A stretch of DNA of 55,665 nt, taken from a virus. Position numbers and translations under genes: made by a program. Of this stretch, positions 23,577-33,445 are shown piece by piece (positions within the stretch are counted from its first letter, which is position 1; each line of letters opens with the position of its first letter). The stretch covers positions 1 through 55,665 of IMG/VR virus record IMGVR_UViG_3300030098_002838. One strand, 5' to 3'. Under the pieces are notes generated by a model that saw nothing but the letters and a program-made list of their open reading frames with translations, was not told the DNA's origin and did not search any database.

Positions 23577-24619
23577 TTAGAAAAGATGAAGATGGCAATA
23601 TAGTCGGTTGCGATAAATGTGGCTCAAGAAATTTAAAAAAAGATGGGTGGGCTTATTGGAAAAGTAAAAAAAGACAAAGATGGCAATGCATGGCATGTGG
23701 TAAAAAATTACTTAATCCAAAAATAATAGAAAAACCACAATTTGAAAAAGAGTTACAAGAAGTAGACTATATACCAATAGATGAAATAATAGAGCATAGA
23801 AAAAAACAATACAGTCAAAAATTAAAAGCAAAAAAATCTAAAAGATTAATAAATATAAAAATTAATCAAAGAGGCCCAATAGGAATCCTTCATTTTGGTG
23901 ACCCCCATGTAGATGATGATGGTACTGATTTAGCTGAAATATATATGTTATGTGATTTAGTAAACAAAACAGATGGCTTATTTGGTGGCAATCTAGGTGA
24001 TATACAAAATAACTGGATAGGTAGATTACAAGCTCTGTACGGACAACAATCTACATCTGCTAAAGAATCGTGGAGACTTACAGAACATTTTGTTAATCAA
24101 GTAGAATGGTTATATCTAGTAGCAGGTAATCACGATGTATGGAGTGGTGATGGAGACCCATTAGAATTTATAATGAGAGAACATAGTGGTATTTATGAAC
24201 AATGGGGAGCAAGATTAAATCTTATATTTCCTAATGGTAAAGAAGTTAGAATAAATGCTAGGCATATGTTTAAAGGTAATTCAATGTGGAACACAGCTCA
24301 TGGAGTAGCAAAAGCAGCTCAGATGGGATGGAAAGACCACATCTTAACTTGTGGACATACTCATGTGTCAGGTTATCAAGTATTAAAAGATGCAGCTAGT
24401 GGATTAATAAGTCATGCATTGCAAGTAGCATCATTTAAAATAATGGATAGTTATGCAGATAAATTAGGATTAGATGATAAGAATATATTTAATGCCCCAG
24501 TTACAATTATAGACCCTAGATATGATGATGATGATAATAGATTAATAACTACAATATTTAATCCCTATGAAGGGGCTGAATATTTAAAATATAAGAGGCA
24601 ACAATGGAAAAACAAATAA
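23573..24619 (+). CDS. Metallophosphoesterase with N-terminal zinc ribbon
   Basis: The 348-aa protein has a zinc ribbon (C13, C16, C39, C42) like those of transposase and transcription-factor N-termini. After it comes a calcineurin-like phosphoesterase: FGDPHVD (D110, H112), GNLGD (D143), AGNHD (N186-D188) and CGHTH (H262, H264). All metal ligands appear present. It could cleave phosphodiesters in DNA, RNA or nucleotides. The placement between terminase subunits suggests a role at packaging, or as a guard against a host nucleotide signal; both are inference. Confidence 0.82.
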   Translation: MIRKDEDGNIVGCDKCGSRNLKKDGWAYWKSKKRQRWQCMACGKKLLNPKIIEKPQFEKELQEVDYIPIDEIIEHRKKQYSQKLKAKKSKRLINIKINQRGPIGILHFGDPHVDDDGTDLAEIYMLCDLVNKTDGLFGGNLGDIQNNWIGRLQALYGQQSTSAKESWRLTEHFVNQVEWLYLVAGNHDVWSGDGDPLEFIMREHSGIYEQWGARLNLIFPNGKEVRINARHMFKGNSMWNTAHGVAKAAQMGWKDHILTCGHTHVSGYQVLKDAASGLISHALQVASFKIMDSYADKLGLDDKNIFNAPVTIIDPRYDDDDNRLITTIFNPYEGAEYLKYKRQQWKNK

Positions 24620-24771
24620 CATTAATTCCAGTGCTTTCGTATTGGCATTTGGCAAATAAAGGCCCGAATCAATATTCTCATCAAAAAAAAGGTAATTGTT
24701 CTGTTTCTTACAATACTTTAACTTTTGATATAAATGGCAAATATAAATACACAGAATGTTTCGGAAGCTGA
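24604..24771 (+). CDS. 55-aa hypothetical protein
   Basis: The frame MEKQITLIPVLSYWHLANKG... starts inside the phosphoesterase end and stops inside the terminase start. Its Gly-Pro pair is GGC-CCG, following the genome rule. It bridges the 114-base gap before terL. No SD stands out. Function unknown. Confidence 0.5.
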   Translation: MEKQITLIPVLSYWHLANKGPNQYSHQKKGNCSVSYNTLTFDINGKYKYTECFGS

Positions 24772-26296
24772 AGAAGCATTACAATTAGCATATACAGATT
24801 TAATTGCTTTTGGTAAATTATTTCTACCTGACGATTTCCTCAGAAGTGAAACACCTTTTTTTCACTATGAAATGGCTGATTTTATTGATGATAAAGAATG
24901 CAAACAGCTTGCTATTATTATTCCTCGTGGTCATGGAAAAACAGTTTTAACTAAAGCATCTATACTAAAAGATTTTGTATTTTGCAAAGATGAAGAAAAC
25001 TTTTTATTCTACGCTTGGGTATCAGCTACACAAAAGTTGTCTGTGGGCAATATGGATTATATCAAGCATCATCTTGAATTTAATGATAGGATTAAATACT
25101 ATTTTGGTAGTCTTAAAGGAAAAAAGTGGACAGAAGAAGACATAGAATTAACCAATGGCTGTAAACTCATTTCCAAGAGTAATGTCTCTGGGATACGAGG
25201 TGGAGCAAAACTCCATAAACGATATGACCTCATTATCCTTGACGACTTCGAACATGAAGCAAACACGCTCACTCAAGAGTCTAGAGATAAAAATGCTAAT
25301 CTTGTTACCGCTGTTGTATATCCTGCTATCGAGCCTCATACTGGCCGTCTTCGCATTAATGGTACTCCTGTACATTATGACTCTTTTATTAACAATCTTC
25401 TTACTAATCATGCAAAAGCTCAAAAAGATGATAAGGATTTTGCTTGGAAATTAATTACATATAAAGCAATCCTACCTAGTGGTGAACCATTGTGGGCATC
25501 ATTTTTTAATAAAGCAAAGTTAGAAGAAAAGAAAAAATTCTATATAGACTCTGGACAAAGTACAAAATTCTATCAAGAGTATATGATGGAAGTACAATCT
25601 GAAGATGACTCTGTATGGACTAGAAAAAATTTAAAATATTGGGAAGGCTACTATGAATATAAAGATGGTGTTAACTATCTTATAAAAGATGGTTCAGAAA
25701 TTCCAGTTAATATCTTTATAGGATGTGACCCAGCTACAGATATAGATACCAAAACATCTGACTTTTCAGTTATAATGGTTGTCGCAATAGACCCTGAAAG
25801 TAATGTTTATGTGCTTGAATATGAAAGACATAGAGCAATACCAACTATTGGTAGTAAAGTAGATGGGAACATTATTGGTAAAAAAGGCGTTGTAGATTTT
25901 ATAATAGAATTATACGAAAAATATCATTGTACATCAGCTACGGTTGAAGACGTTGCAATGAATCGTAGTATCTTTCAGGCTTTAAATGACGAAAGAAGAA
26001 GGCTAAATAAGTTCAGTATTGCCGTTATACCAGAGAAACCGGGCGGTTCAAACAAGCTTAATCGCATCTATAGTGGACTTTCGGGCAGATTTTCGATGGG
26101 TTTGGTACATATTAGGGAGTCTCACTTTGATTTATCGCATGAAATAGTTACATTCGGCCCTAAAATGTCACATGATGACACCATAGAAAGTCTTTATTAT
26201 GCTTGTGTACACTCTTTTCCGCCTAATATGCACAAGGATAAAAAAAATAATTGGATGAAAAAAATTAAAAAAGCTAAAAGTTGGATAGTAGCATAA
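24734..26296 (+). CDS. terL: Terminase large subunit
   Basis: The 520-aa protein has the ATPase motifs RGHGKT (65-70) and DLIILDD (165-171), and an RNase H-like nuclease with D332 (GCDPATD), E405 (VEDVAMN) and D481 (SHDDTIESL). It pumps DNA into the prohead and cuts it. The lack of defined ends in the assembly suits headful packaging, but that is not proven. The start is the ATG at 24734; an SD is weak, and coupling to the 55-aa gene is possible. The stop forms TAATG with the next gene. Confidence 0.93.
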   Translation: MANINTQNVSEAEEALQLAYTDLIAFGKLFLPDDFLRSETPFFHYEMADFIDDKECKQLAIIIPRGHGKTVLTKASILKDFVFCKDEENFLFYAWVSATQKLSVGNMDYIKHHLEFNDRIKYYFGSLKGKKWTEEDIELTNGCKLISKSNVSGIRGGAKLHKRYDLIILDDFEHEANTLTQESRDKNANLVTAVVYPAIEPHTGRLRINGTPVHYDSFINNLLTNHAKAQKDDKDFAWKLITYKAILPSGEPLWASFFNKAKLEEKKKFYIDSGQSTKFYQEYMMEVQSEDDSVWTRKNLKYWEGYYEYKDGVNYLIKDGSEIPVNIFIGCDPATDIDTKTSDFSVIMVVAIDPESNVYVLEYERHRAIPTIGSKVDGNIIGKKGVVDFIIELYEKYHCTSATVEDVAMNRSIFQALNDERRRLNKFSIAVIPEKPGGSNKLNRIYSGLSGRFSMGLVHIRESHFDLSHEIVTFGPKMSHDDTIESLYYACVHSFPPNMHKDKKNNWMKKIKKAKSWIVA

Positions 26297-26496
26297 TGGC
26301 AACAAAAGAAACTCACGATATATCATTACCTAAAAGTACCAGTAGTTTATCAATGAAATCTAAAGGAGAGTTAGGTACTCAAGGATTTGATGATGGCGGG
26401 CCAAAAAAATCATATTGGCAAAGTTTTATTCCTCCAAATAAATTTCACACAAAAAGAAAAATAGATATTTTATATTCACAACAAAGGAAAAAGTAA
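26296..26496 (+). CDS. Hypothetical basic protein, 66 aa
   Basis: ATG at 26296 shares a base with the terL stop; an upstream TTG is less likely. The protein is Ser/Lys-rich with no predicted domain (MATKETHDISLPKST). It lies between terminase and endolysin genes and ends as TAATG. Possibly a virion protein; unknown. Confidence 0.6.
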   Translation: MATKETHDISLPKSTSSLSMKSKGELGTQGFDDGGPKKSYWQSFIPPNKFHTKRKIDILYSQQRKK

Positions 26497-26876
26497 TGCC
26501 AAGATTTGGAAAAAGGTCAAAACAAAGATTAAAGGGAGTTAAGCCAGAACTCGTAAATGTTCTAAATGAGCTTGTTAAGATAATGGATGTTACTATTATC
26601 GAGGGATTGAGGACAGAGGCTAGACAAATGGAATTGTTGGCGCAAGGAAAATCTAAAACGAAATACTCAAAACATTTAGAAGGAAAGGCGGTGGACTTAG
26701 CTCCCTACCCAATTGATTGGGAAGATAGAGATAGGTTTCACTATATGGGTGGAATGATTAGAGGAATAGCTAAACAATTGAATGTTCCTGTCCGTTGGGG
26801 CGGCGACTGGGATGGTGATGGCGAAGTAAAAGACAATGGCTTCGATGACCTTGTTCATGTGGAGATTAAAGGATAA
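26496..26876 (+). CDS. M15-family peptidase endolysin
   Basis: The 126-aa protein is a single peptidase M15 domain (L-alanyl-D-glutamate or VanY-like). SKHLEGKAVDLAP gives zinc ligands H60 and D67, RWGGDWD the usual Gly-Trp segment, and LVHVE the third ligand H121. It cuts peptidoglycan cross-links or stems at lysis. It has no signal peptide, so it needs a holin; the membrane genes at 39.7-41.8 kb are candidates. It lies unusually early in the late block, between terL and portal. Confidence 0.85.
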   Translation: MPRFGKRSKQRLKGVKPELVNVLNELVKIMDVTIIEGLRTEARQMELLAQGKSKTKYSKHLEGKAVDLAPYPIDWEDRDRFHYMGGMIRGIAKQLNVPVRWGGDWDGDGEVKDNGFDDLVHVEIKG

Positions 26877-29125
26877 TGGCTAGGGGTAACAAAAAAGTAG
26901 TAAATCAAATACATGATTTGTATAGAAAAGCAAATGGGTCTAATAGAAAAAAGTGGGAAAATGTAGCTCAACAAGCTTATGAATTTTTCTTAGGAGAGCA
27001 ACTTACAGAAGAAGAGCAAGATGCACTAAGGTCGGCTGGAATGCCTAATTTTACAATTAATAGGATTACTCCTGTTATTGAAATGATGAAATTCTTTGCA
27101 ACCGCTAATACTCCTAGATGGCAAGCTGTAGGGGCAGAAGGAAGTGATTCAGACGTAGCGGCTGTACACGCTGACATAGCAGATTATTGTTGGTATAATT
27201 CAAATGGTGATAGTATATATGCTCAAGTAATTCAAGATGCTCTTGTAAAGGGGGTTGGGTATATGCAAGTAGATGTAGACCCAAATCAAGATAGAGGATT
27301 AGGAGAAGTAATATTTAAAAAAGTTGAGCCTTTTGATATTTATCCAGACCCAACTTCTAGAGATTTTCTCTTCAGAGATGCTACTTATATTATGGTAAGA
27401 AAAGACTTACCTAAAGAACAAGTAAAAAAATTATTTCCAGATAAAGTAAGACAAATTAAAAATGCAAATAGTGATTCAGCTGGTGAAAATAATTACTCTG
27501 ATAGAGATATATTAGAAAGTGACATAGTATTTCCAGCGGATACCGCAGGGGAATCTTGGGATTCTAAAGGCGAAGAAGATACTATTATAGATTATTACGA
27601 ATGCTATAGTAAAGAAAAAGTATCATTTATGAATCTATTTATTAATTTACCTCCCGGGCCTTCTGAAATGGAATCTATTGAAAGACAAGTGGAAGTAGAT
27701 TTAAAAGATTTTGAAGCAGAAATGATGGTTCAGGTAGAAGAGAAAGCTTTACAATTATCTGAATCTGTACAAAAAGGTGAAATTATACAAGAAAGAGCAG
27801 AACTAGAAATAGAAAGAGCTCGTAGAGAAGCACAAGAATCAGTAGAAAAACAAAGAATTATTTTAATTAATAAATTAAAAGAAGCTGAGTCAAGAATAGA
27901 AAATCGTGTTATTACTAAAGCAGAATACGATATAATGATAAAAGACAAAACCGTGGCAGGAACTATTGTTGATGCAATTGATTTTTATGAAGATAGAATA
28001 CGATATACAATAGTTGTTGGAGACAAACTTCTTTACAATGAAATATTACCAATAAAAGATTACCCTATAATTCCTTTTGTTTATCAATACACAGGAACAC
28101 CATATCCAATGAGTGCAGTAAATCCATTGGTTGGTAAACAACAAGAATTAAATAAGGCACATCAAATTCTTATACATAATGCTAATTTAGCATCAAATCT
28201 TAGATGGATGTATGAAGAAGGTTCTGTGCCAGAAGAAGAATGGGAAAAGTATTCATCGGCTCCCGGTGCATTATTAAAGTATAGACAGGGATTTGCCCCT
28301 CCTACTCCAGTCCAACCTCTTCCACTAAACAATGCCTTTTATGGCATAACCCAGAACGCAAAAGCTGACATGGAATATGTAGCAGGGGTATATTCCTCTA
28401 TGCAAGGAGATAGTGGTTCAGGCCCAGAAACATATCGAGGTTTATTGCAAATGGATGAGTATGGTACTAGAAGAATTAAATCTTGGATGCAAAATGTAAT
28501 AGAGCCTGGATTAGAGCATTTAGGAATGGTGTTTAAAGATTGGGCGCAAGATACTTATTTAGCTCATAAAGTTTTTAGAATTGTTCAACCTAATAATATA
28601 AATGAAGAAAAAATTGTAGAAATTAATGTTCCAATATTTGATGACTTAGGAAATTCAGTAAAGAAATGGAATGATTATGCAACTGCTAGATTTGATGTTA
28701 GAATTATAGGTGGTTCTACACTACCATTAAATAGATGGGCATTATTAGAAGAATACTTTAAGTGGTATCAATCTGGATTAATAGATGATATTGCTATGTT
28801 ACAAGAAACAGATGTAAGAAATAAAGAAGCAATAATAAAACGTAAATCAGTTTATATGCAATTAAGAAACCAAGTAGAACAATTAGACCAAATTGTAAAA
28901 GACAGAAATGGTACTATAGAAACACTTGAAAGACAATTAGTACAATCAGGCATTAAAGAAAAAGTAAAAGATGCTGATATGTCTATACAAAAAGATGTGA
29001 TGCAAACAGAAGCAGCACAATCAGCATATAGAGAAAAACTTAAAAACGAATCAAATATGAAAATGAAAGAACTAGGACTAGCAGCGACTATAAGAAAAGA
29101 CAACATTGAGTCTGCTAAAGAATAG
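26876..29125 (+). CDS. P22-like portal protein
   Basis: This 749-aa protein has the features of large podovirus portals: WENVAQQAYEFFLGEQ near the start, NRITPVIEMM, and a core with EPFDIYPDP and IPFVYQYTGTPYPMS. Two long coiled-coil regions, one inserted near residues 270-350 and one at the C-terminus (residues 650-745), are notable. It forms the dodecameric DNA gate. It starts as TAATG on the endolysin stop and is followed by scaffold and capsid genes. Confidence 0.88.
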   Translation: MARGNKKVVNQIHDLYRKANGSNRKKWENVAQQAYEFFLGEQLTEEEQDALRSAGMPNFTINRITPVIEMMKFFATANTPRWQAVGAEGSDSDVAAVHADIADYCWYNSNGDSIYAQVIQDALVKGVGYMQVDVDPNQDRGLGEVIFKKVEPFDIYPDPTSRDFLFRDATYIMVRKDLPKEQVKKLFPDKVRQIKNANSDSAGENNYSDRDILESDIVFPADTAGESWDSKGEEDTIIDYYECYSKEKVSFMNLFINLPPGPSEMESIERQVEVDLKDFEAEMMVQVEEKALQLSESVQKGEIIQERAELEIERARREAQESVEKQRIILINKLKEAESRIENRVITKAEYDIMIKDKTVAGTIVDAIDFYEDRIRYTIVVGDKLLYNEILPIKDYPIIPFVYQYTGTPYPMSAVNPLVGKQQELNKAHQILIHNANLASNLRWMYEEGSVPEEEWEKYSSAPGALLKYRQGFAPPTPVQPLPLNNAFYGITQNAKADMEYVAGVYSSMQGDSGSGPETYRGLLQMDEYGTRRIKSWMQNVIEPGLEHLGMVFKDWAQDTYLAHKVFRIVQPNNINEEKIVEINVPIFDDLGNSVKKWNDYATARFDVRIIGGSTLPLNRWALLEEYFKWYQSGLIDDIAMLQETDVRNKEAIIKRKSVYMQLRNQVEQLDQIVKDRNGTIETLERQLVQSGIKEKVKDADMSIQKDVMQTEAAQSAYREKLKNESNMKMKELGLAATIRKDNIESAKE

Positions 29126-29166
29126 TTGATTTTTTCAGCATTGCTAATTTAAATTAAGGAGAAATT

Positions 29167-30042
29167 ATGGCTAATGAAAATACAGACAACCTATCTAAAT
29201 CACCAGAGATGAATGATTTTAATATAGATAGCCCTGAAAATAATACGCCAAACACAGCTGACGATTTTTTTGAAGCTCTTGACCGTAAGGTAAATCAAGG
29301 TATACTAGAGCCGGAAGAAGAACCAGCATTGATGCAAAACGAAACAGAATCTGAAACCTCAGAAGTGAGCCCAGAACCTGTTGAGCAAGAGCATAATTGG
29401 GAAAAGAGATATAGTGATTCAAGTTCCGAAGCAAAACGACTTAACTCTCGTTTAAGTGAGCTAGAACCCTATGTACCTGTTCTCGATGCAATGAGAAAAG
29501 ACCCTAATTTAGTAACTCATGTGAGAGACTATTTTGAGGGTGGTGGTTCAACCCCTAAAAAAGTAACGGAAAAACTTGGTTTAGATGATGATTTTATCTT
29601 TGATGCTGATGAAGCAGTTAATAATACTGATTCCGACTCAGCAAAAGTTTTACAAGCTACCATTGATGGCGTTGTTAATCAACGTCTACAAAAGCATCAA
29701 GTAGAACAAGAAAATCAAAGTAGAAGACTTTCAACTGAAGCAGAATTTAGAGCAAAGCATAATATGAATGATGGTGAATGGAAAGAACTTGTTGACTATG
29801 CTAATTCACGAACACTTTCTTTAGACGATATTTATTATCTTAAAAATCGTGAAAATCGTGATAAGAATGTTGCTGATTCTGCCAGAAAAGATATGTCTGA
29901 ACAAATGAAAAGAGTACGTCAGAAACCTCAAAGCGCATCTTCAATAGGTGGAGCTACTAGAAATGATGATATGACTCCAGACGAGCAAGTTTTTGAAGCT
30001 ATTTTAGGGATTGATTCGGAACTAGAATCTGTATTTGGTTAA
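29167..30042 (+). CDS. Capsid scaffolding protein
   Basis: An acidic 291-aa protein, Asp/Glu/Asn/Ser-rich in the first 90 residues, with helical middle (EKRYSDSSSEAKRLNSRLSE) and C-terminal parts. Composition and placement between portal and capsid genes are those of a scaffold. SD AAGGAGAAATT precedes the ATG. Confidence 0.8.
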   Translation: MANENTDNLSKSPEMNDFNIDSPENNTPNTADDFFEALDRKVNQGILEPEEEPALMQNETESETSEVSPEPVEQEHNWEKRYSDSSSEAKRLNSRLSELEPYVPVLDAMRKDPNLVTHVRDYFEGGGSTPKKVTEKLGLDDDFIFDADEAVNNTDSDSAKVLQATIDGVVNQRLQKHQVEQENQSRRLSTEAEFRAKHNMNDGEWKELVDYANSRTLSLDDIYYLKNRENRDKNVADSARKDMSEQMKRVRQKPQSASSIGGATRNDDMTPDEQVFEAILGIDSELESVFG

Positions 30043-30076
30043 TAACTAAATACTTAACTTAAAATAGGAGCTTAAA

Positions 30077-31678
30077 ATGGCACAAGACATTTTTGGCATC
30101 TCCGATGTTACCAGTTTAACTGAATCCACAGCTGGTATAGTTGACCCGGGTGGAAATTTATCGACTGGTGACCTTCGGAGAAAATATAACTTTGGCGATA
30201 GAGTTAGCGAATTAGCAATTGCACAAGACCCGTTTTTTAGGTTTGTGTCAAAAGTAGCTAAGAAGCCAACTGATGACCCTCAGTTTAAATTCACAGAAAG
30301 AAGACCTTCCTATCATAAACGATATGCATATGTAGTAGACCACGGCACAAGTCGAGCAGGTCTAGCTGGTTCACAGGCAACTGTAACAGCAAGTGATATT
30401 GCAGAAGGCGATACTTGGTATGTAAGGATGATGACTGATTATAAGAACGATGGTAACATCGGTCAAGTATATGGTTCATCAACTTCTTTAAGAGTAGGTG
30501 ATAACGGAACAAGACCTGAGTTTTTTCTACCAGGTCAAATGGTAAAAATCCCATTTCATACAAATGATGCAGCAAATACAGCTGCTCTTGCTTTTGCATG
30601 CGATGATTATATTGTAGGTAGAGTAGAAGAAGTATATTCAAATTCTGAAGGTGCTGCTTCTGCTACAAATAACTCTGTTGAGTTAAAACTTACAATTGTA
30701 AGAACTCTTGACGATTCAACTAATAATGACTTAGCTGGTTGGGGAGCTGGTACAACTGCTGAAAGCCCTCTTGACGCGCATACTGATGATGTATCTGCGG
30801 CTGAATGGAAAGACTTTACTGTTCAACAACTTGAAAAAGCTCGTTGTTATATAGTAGGTAATTCTTGGGGTCAAGGTTCTGGTTACCCAGAAACATGGAA
30901 AGACCAACCTTTCTCAACCGGTAGTGGTTTAACTCAAATTTGGAAAACTTCTTTAGCAATGGACAACACAACTCGTGCAACTGTTCTAAAGTATGAACCA
31001 AGTGAGTTTGCTAGAATCTGGCGAGAAAAGTTGATTGAGCATAAGTGGGATATTGAAACATCATTACTATTTGGTAATCAGTATTCTGATGCAAATGGTG
31101 TTCAGTATACTCAAGGAGCTGTTGATTATATACTTAGTTATGGTAATCAATTTAGCCTAACTCTATCTTCAAAATCTCAAGATTCATTTCTTGAAGATTT
31201 GTCTCAATACCTAGACCCACGATACAATAATAGCCCTGCTACTGTATTTTTCTGTTCTACAGAAGTGTATAATTGGTTGCATAAACTAAGTGGGTACTTT
31301 GCTAACAATGTTGGTATGGTAAAACCTGGCGCAAGTTCACCTGATAGTTCAGGTAACTCGTATGGTAGAGCTAATATTGACATGGTAGGTAAAAAGAAAG
31401 CATTTGGAGTAGACATTACAGTTATTTCAACACCTTATGGTGATATGAATGTAGCTCGTAACGTACACCTAGATGGTTCTCCTGCTAAGATTGTCGCAAT
31501 TAATATGCGTCATTGTTCTTACAGGCCTCTTGTTGGTAATGGACTTAATCGTGATACAGCTGTTTATGTTGGTGTTCAAACACTAGAAAACAGTGGTATT
31601 GACCGTAGAGTTGACTTAATTCAAACCGAAGCCGGTATGGAGTTTCAGATGCCTGAAGCACATGCCATATGGACATAA
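30077..31678 (+). CDS. Major capsid protein
   Basis: The 533-aa protein follows the scaffold with a good SD (AGGAGCTTAAA). Typical segments are AQDPFFRFVSKVAKKPT and FARIWREKLIEHKWDIETSLL, resembling the SU10-type (DUF5309-like) HK97-fold coat proteins. Codon choice is more even than in neighbours (more CGT, AAC), as in highly expressed genes. Fold call is by context and motif resemblance. Confidence 0.85.
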   Translation: MAQDIFGISDVTSLTESTAGIVDPGGNLSTGDLRRKYNFGDRVSELAIAQDPFFRFVSKVAKKPTDDPQFKFTERRPSYHKRYAYVVDHGTSRAGLAGSQATVTASDIAEGDTWYVRMMTDYKNDGNIGQVYGSSTSLRVGDNGTRPEFFLPGQMVKIPFHTNDAANTAALAFACDDYIVGRVEEVYSNSEGAASATNNSVELKLTIVRTLDDSTNNDLAGWGAGTTAESPLDAHTDDVSAAEWKDFTVQQLEKARCYIVGNSWGQGSGYPETWKDQPFSTGSGLTQIWKTSLAMDNTTRATVLKYEPSEFARIWREKLIEHKWDIETSLLFGNQYSDANGVQYTQGAVDYILSYGNQFSLTLSSKSQDSFLEDLSQYLDPRYNNSPATVFFCSTEVYNWLHKLSGYFANNVGMVKPGASSPDSSGNSYGRANIDMVGKKKAFGVDITVISTPYGDMNVARNVHLDGSPAKIVAINMRHCSYRPLVGNGLNRDTAVYVGVQTLENSGIDRRVDLIQTEAGMEFQMPEAHAIWT

Positions 31679-31689
31679 AGGAGTAAATT

Positions 31690-32196
31690 ATGGGAATGCC
31701 TTTATACGGTCAAAATAAGTTCGGAGAATCTGTTGGTGAAAAATTATACTCTGAGGCAGGTACGCTTCGTGAGCATGAAAATTCAACAGATGCTAACGAT
31801 ATATTCAAATACTCAATACCAGCTAATAAATTAGAAATAGGTGACATTGTTAGAATTAAAGTTTTCTGCACAGTTGTAGATAGCAATAGTTCAGACACTT
31901 TAACACCTATTCTTAAGTTTGCAGGCGATGCTATAGCAACTGGAGCAGCACTTGATGTTGCCGATGATGATATAGTTTACGCTTGGGCTGATGTTCATGT
32001 AACTAGCGCAACTGCAATGACAGCAATAGCTGAAATTAGAACAGATGCTTTAGGAGCTACTCATGTTATTGGTGCAACAAACCTATCTTCAAAAGATATT
32101 ACATCTGCAATAGATGTAGTTCTTAATGTTGATTGGAGTGCTGCTCACGCTGATAATGAAGTAAGAATAGACGCATGTAGCGTAGAACTTGTTTAA
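31690..32196 (+). CDS. Probable capsid decoration protein
   Basis: A 168-aa, Ala/Asp/Thr-rich beta protein right after the coat gene with SD AAAGGAG. Size and place suit an outer stabilising (decoration) protein. It is followed by a very stable UUCG hairpin, which may protect the coat/decoration message. Confidence 0.65.
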   Translation: MGMPLYGQNKFGESVGEKLYSEAGTLREHENSTDANDIFKYSIPANKLEIGDIVRIKVFCTVVDSNSSDTLTPILKFAGDAIATGAALDVADDDIVYAWADVHVTSATAMTAIAEIRTDALGATHVIGATNLSSKDITSAIDVVLNVDWSAAHADNEVRIDACSVELV

Positions 32197-32208
32197 CTAA
32201 ACAAAACA

Positions 32209-32238
32209 ATATATGGGGGCCTTCGGGCCCCTGTATAT
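32209..32238. other. 13-bp hairpin with UUCG tetraloop
   Basis: Bases 32209-32221 pair with 32226-32238 (11 Watson-Crick and 2 G-U pairs) around a C-UUCG-G loop. It separates the capsid genes from the connector genes. On the plus strand it is followed by AAAAGATTT, not a T tract, so a 3'-end stabiliser or processing site is likelier than a strong terminator. Confidence 0.7.
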
Positions 32239-32252
32239 AAAAGATTTAAAAT

Positions 32253-33443
32253 ATGGCAACATTTAAAGAACAAGTAGAGGGACTAACTGGATTATCTATT
32301 GATAGTGGTAGTTCTCCTACACAAAGTGAATTAACTCAATTTTTAAAAGATGGCGTTTTAGACGTTACAAGTAGATGTCTATCTGTTAGACCTCAAGATT
32401 CTTTTATGTTTATGAGAATATCTTCAGAAAGCACATCTCAAGCTGGAGTAACAATTCCATCAGCTAAAATTATTAGTGTTGTAAGAGAATCAGGTACTAA
32501 TGATAATTGGAAAAATTGTAGGAAAATACCTATTGGTTTTCAATACGATGTTACAGATTCAACGAGTCTTCATTATGCTTCTAAATTTAATCCTGCTTAT
32601 TTAGTTTCTGAAGAAGGGGCGATACTTGTTTATCCACCTCCTTCATCTGGTGGTGCTAATTCTTATAAAGTTTACTATGTTAATGGTACACCAACAGACC
32701 AAACTAATAATGCATCACTAACATATGCTCATTCAGATATTAAATATTTTCCAGAAGATAAAGCATATTTAGTAGTTTTATATGCATCTATACAATCATT
32801 ACAAAATGCTTTGTCATCTAAAGCATTACCAGATGATATTAGTTTTCCATCTATACCATCTTCATTATCCTTATCAGATGCTCCTGTTATTCCATCAATA
32901 AGTAATAATAGTATATCTTTTACAACTACAGCTCCAACATATTCTGGGCCTACAGTTGTACCAAATTTTGGAGATGCTGAAAATTGGATTAGTGTAGAAG
33001 AAGACCCTGAAATGTTAGCAGGTAGAATACAAACAATTAATGCTCAAATAGCAGAATTTCAAGCAAAGGTACAAGATTCTGTACAAAGTTTTAACAAAGA
33101 AAATGTAGAGTATCAAGCTCAATTACAAGTATCAATTCAAAATGCTCAATTATCGCAATCAGATGATGCGCAAAAATTGCAAAAGTATTCAGCAGAAATA
33201 TCATCTTATCAACAAGATAATCAAAGTAAGATTGCTAAATTTAATGCAGATTTACAATCGTATACATCTGAAGTATCTAGTAAATTACAAGACTATACAG
33301 CTAAGATACAGAAAGTAATGACAGATTATGGATGGATGGAATCAAGAGCAAAATTATTAATGGCAAAATATGAAGGAGCATTTGCAGCTATGGCAGGCGC
33401 ACAACCAAAAGCACAAGCAGCTCCTCAACAAGTTAGGAGATAA
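32253..33443 (+). CDS. Head-tail connector or adaptor-like protein with coiled coil
   Basis: The 396-aa protein begins with a helical/strand domain seen in head-completion proteins (FKEQVEGLTGL, TQFLKDGVLDVTSRC) and carries FPEDKAYLVVLYASIQSLQN near residue 170. Residues 250-370 form a long Gln/Ser-rich coiled coil, and the tail is Ala/Gln/Pro-rich. It follows decoration and precedes connector genes, so it likely joins head and tail. Exact family uncertain. Confidence 0.6.
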   Translation: MATFKEQVEGLTGLSIDSGSSPTQSELTQFLKDGVLDVTSRCLSVRPQDSFMFMRISSESTSQAGVTIPSAKIISVVRESGTNDNWKNCRKIPIGFQYDVTDSTSLHYASKFNPAYLVSEEGAILVYPPPSSGGANSYKVYYVNGTPTDQTNNASLTYAHSDIKYFPEDKAYLVVLYASIQSLQNALSSKALPDDISFPSIPSSLSLSDAPVIPSISNNSISFTTTAPTYSGPTVVPNFGDAENWISVEEDPEMLAGRIQTINAQIAEFQAKVQDSVQSFNKENVEYQAQLQVSIQNAQLSQSDDAQKLQKYSAEISSYQQDNQSKIAKFNADLQSYTSEVSSKLQDYTAKIQKVMTDYGWMESRAKLLMAKYEGAFAAMAGAQPKAQAAPQQVRR

Positions 33444-33445
33444 CA

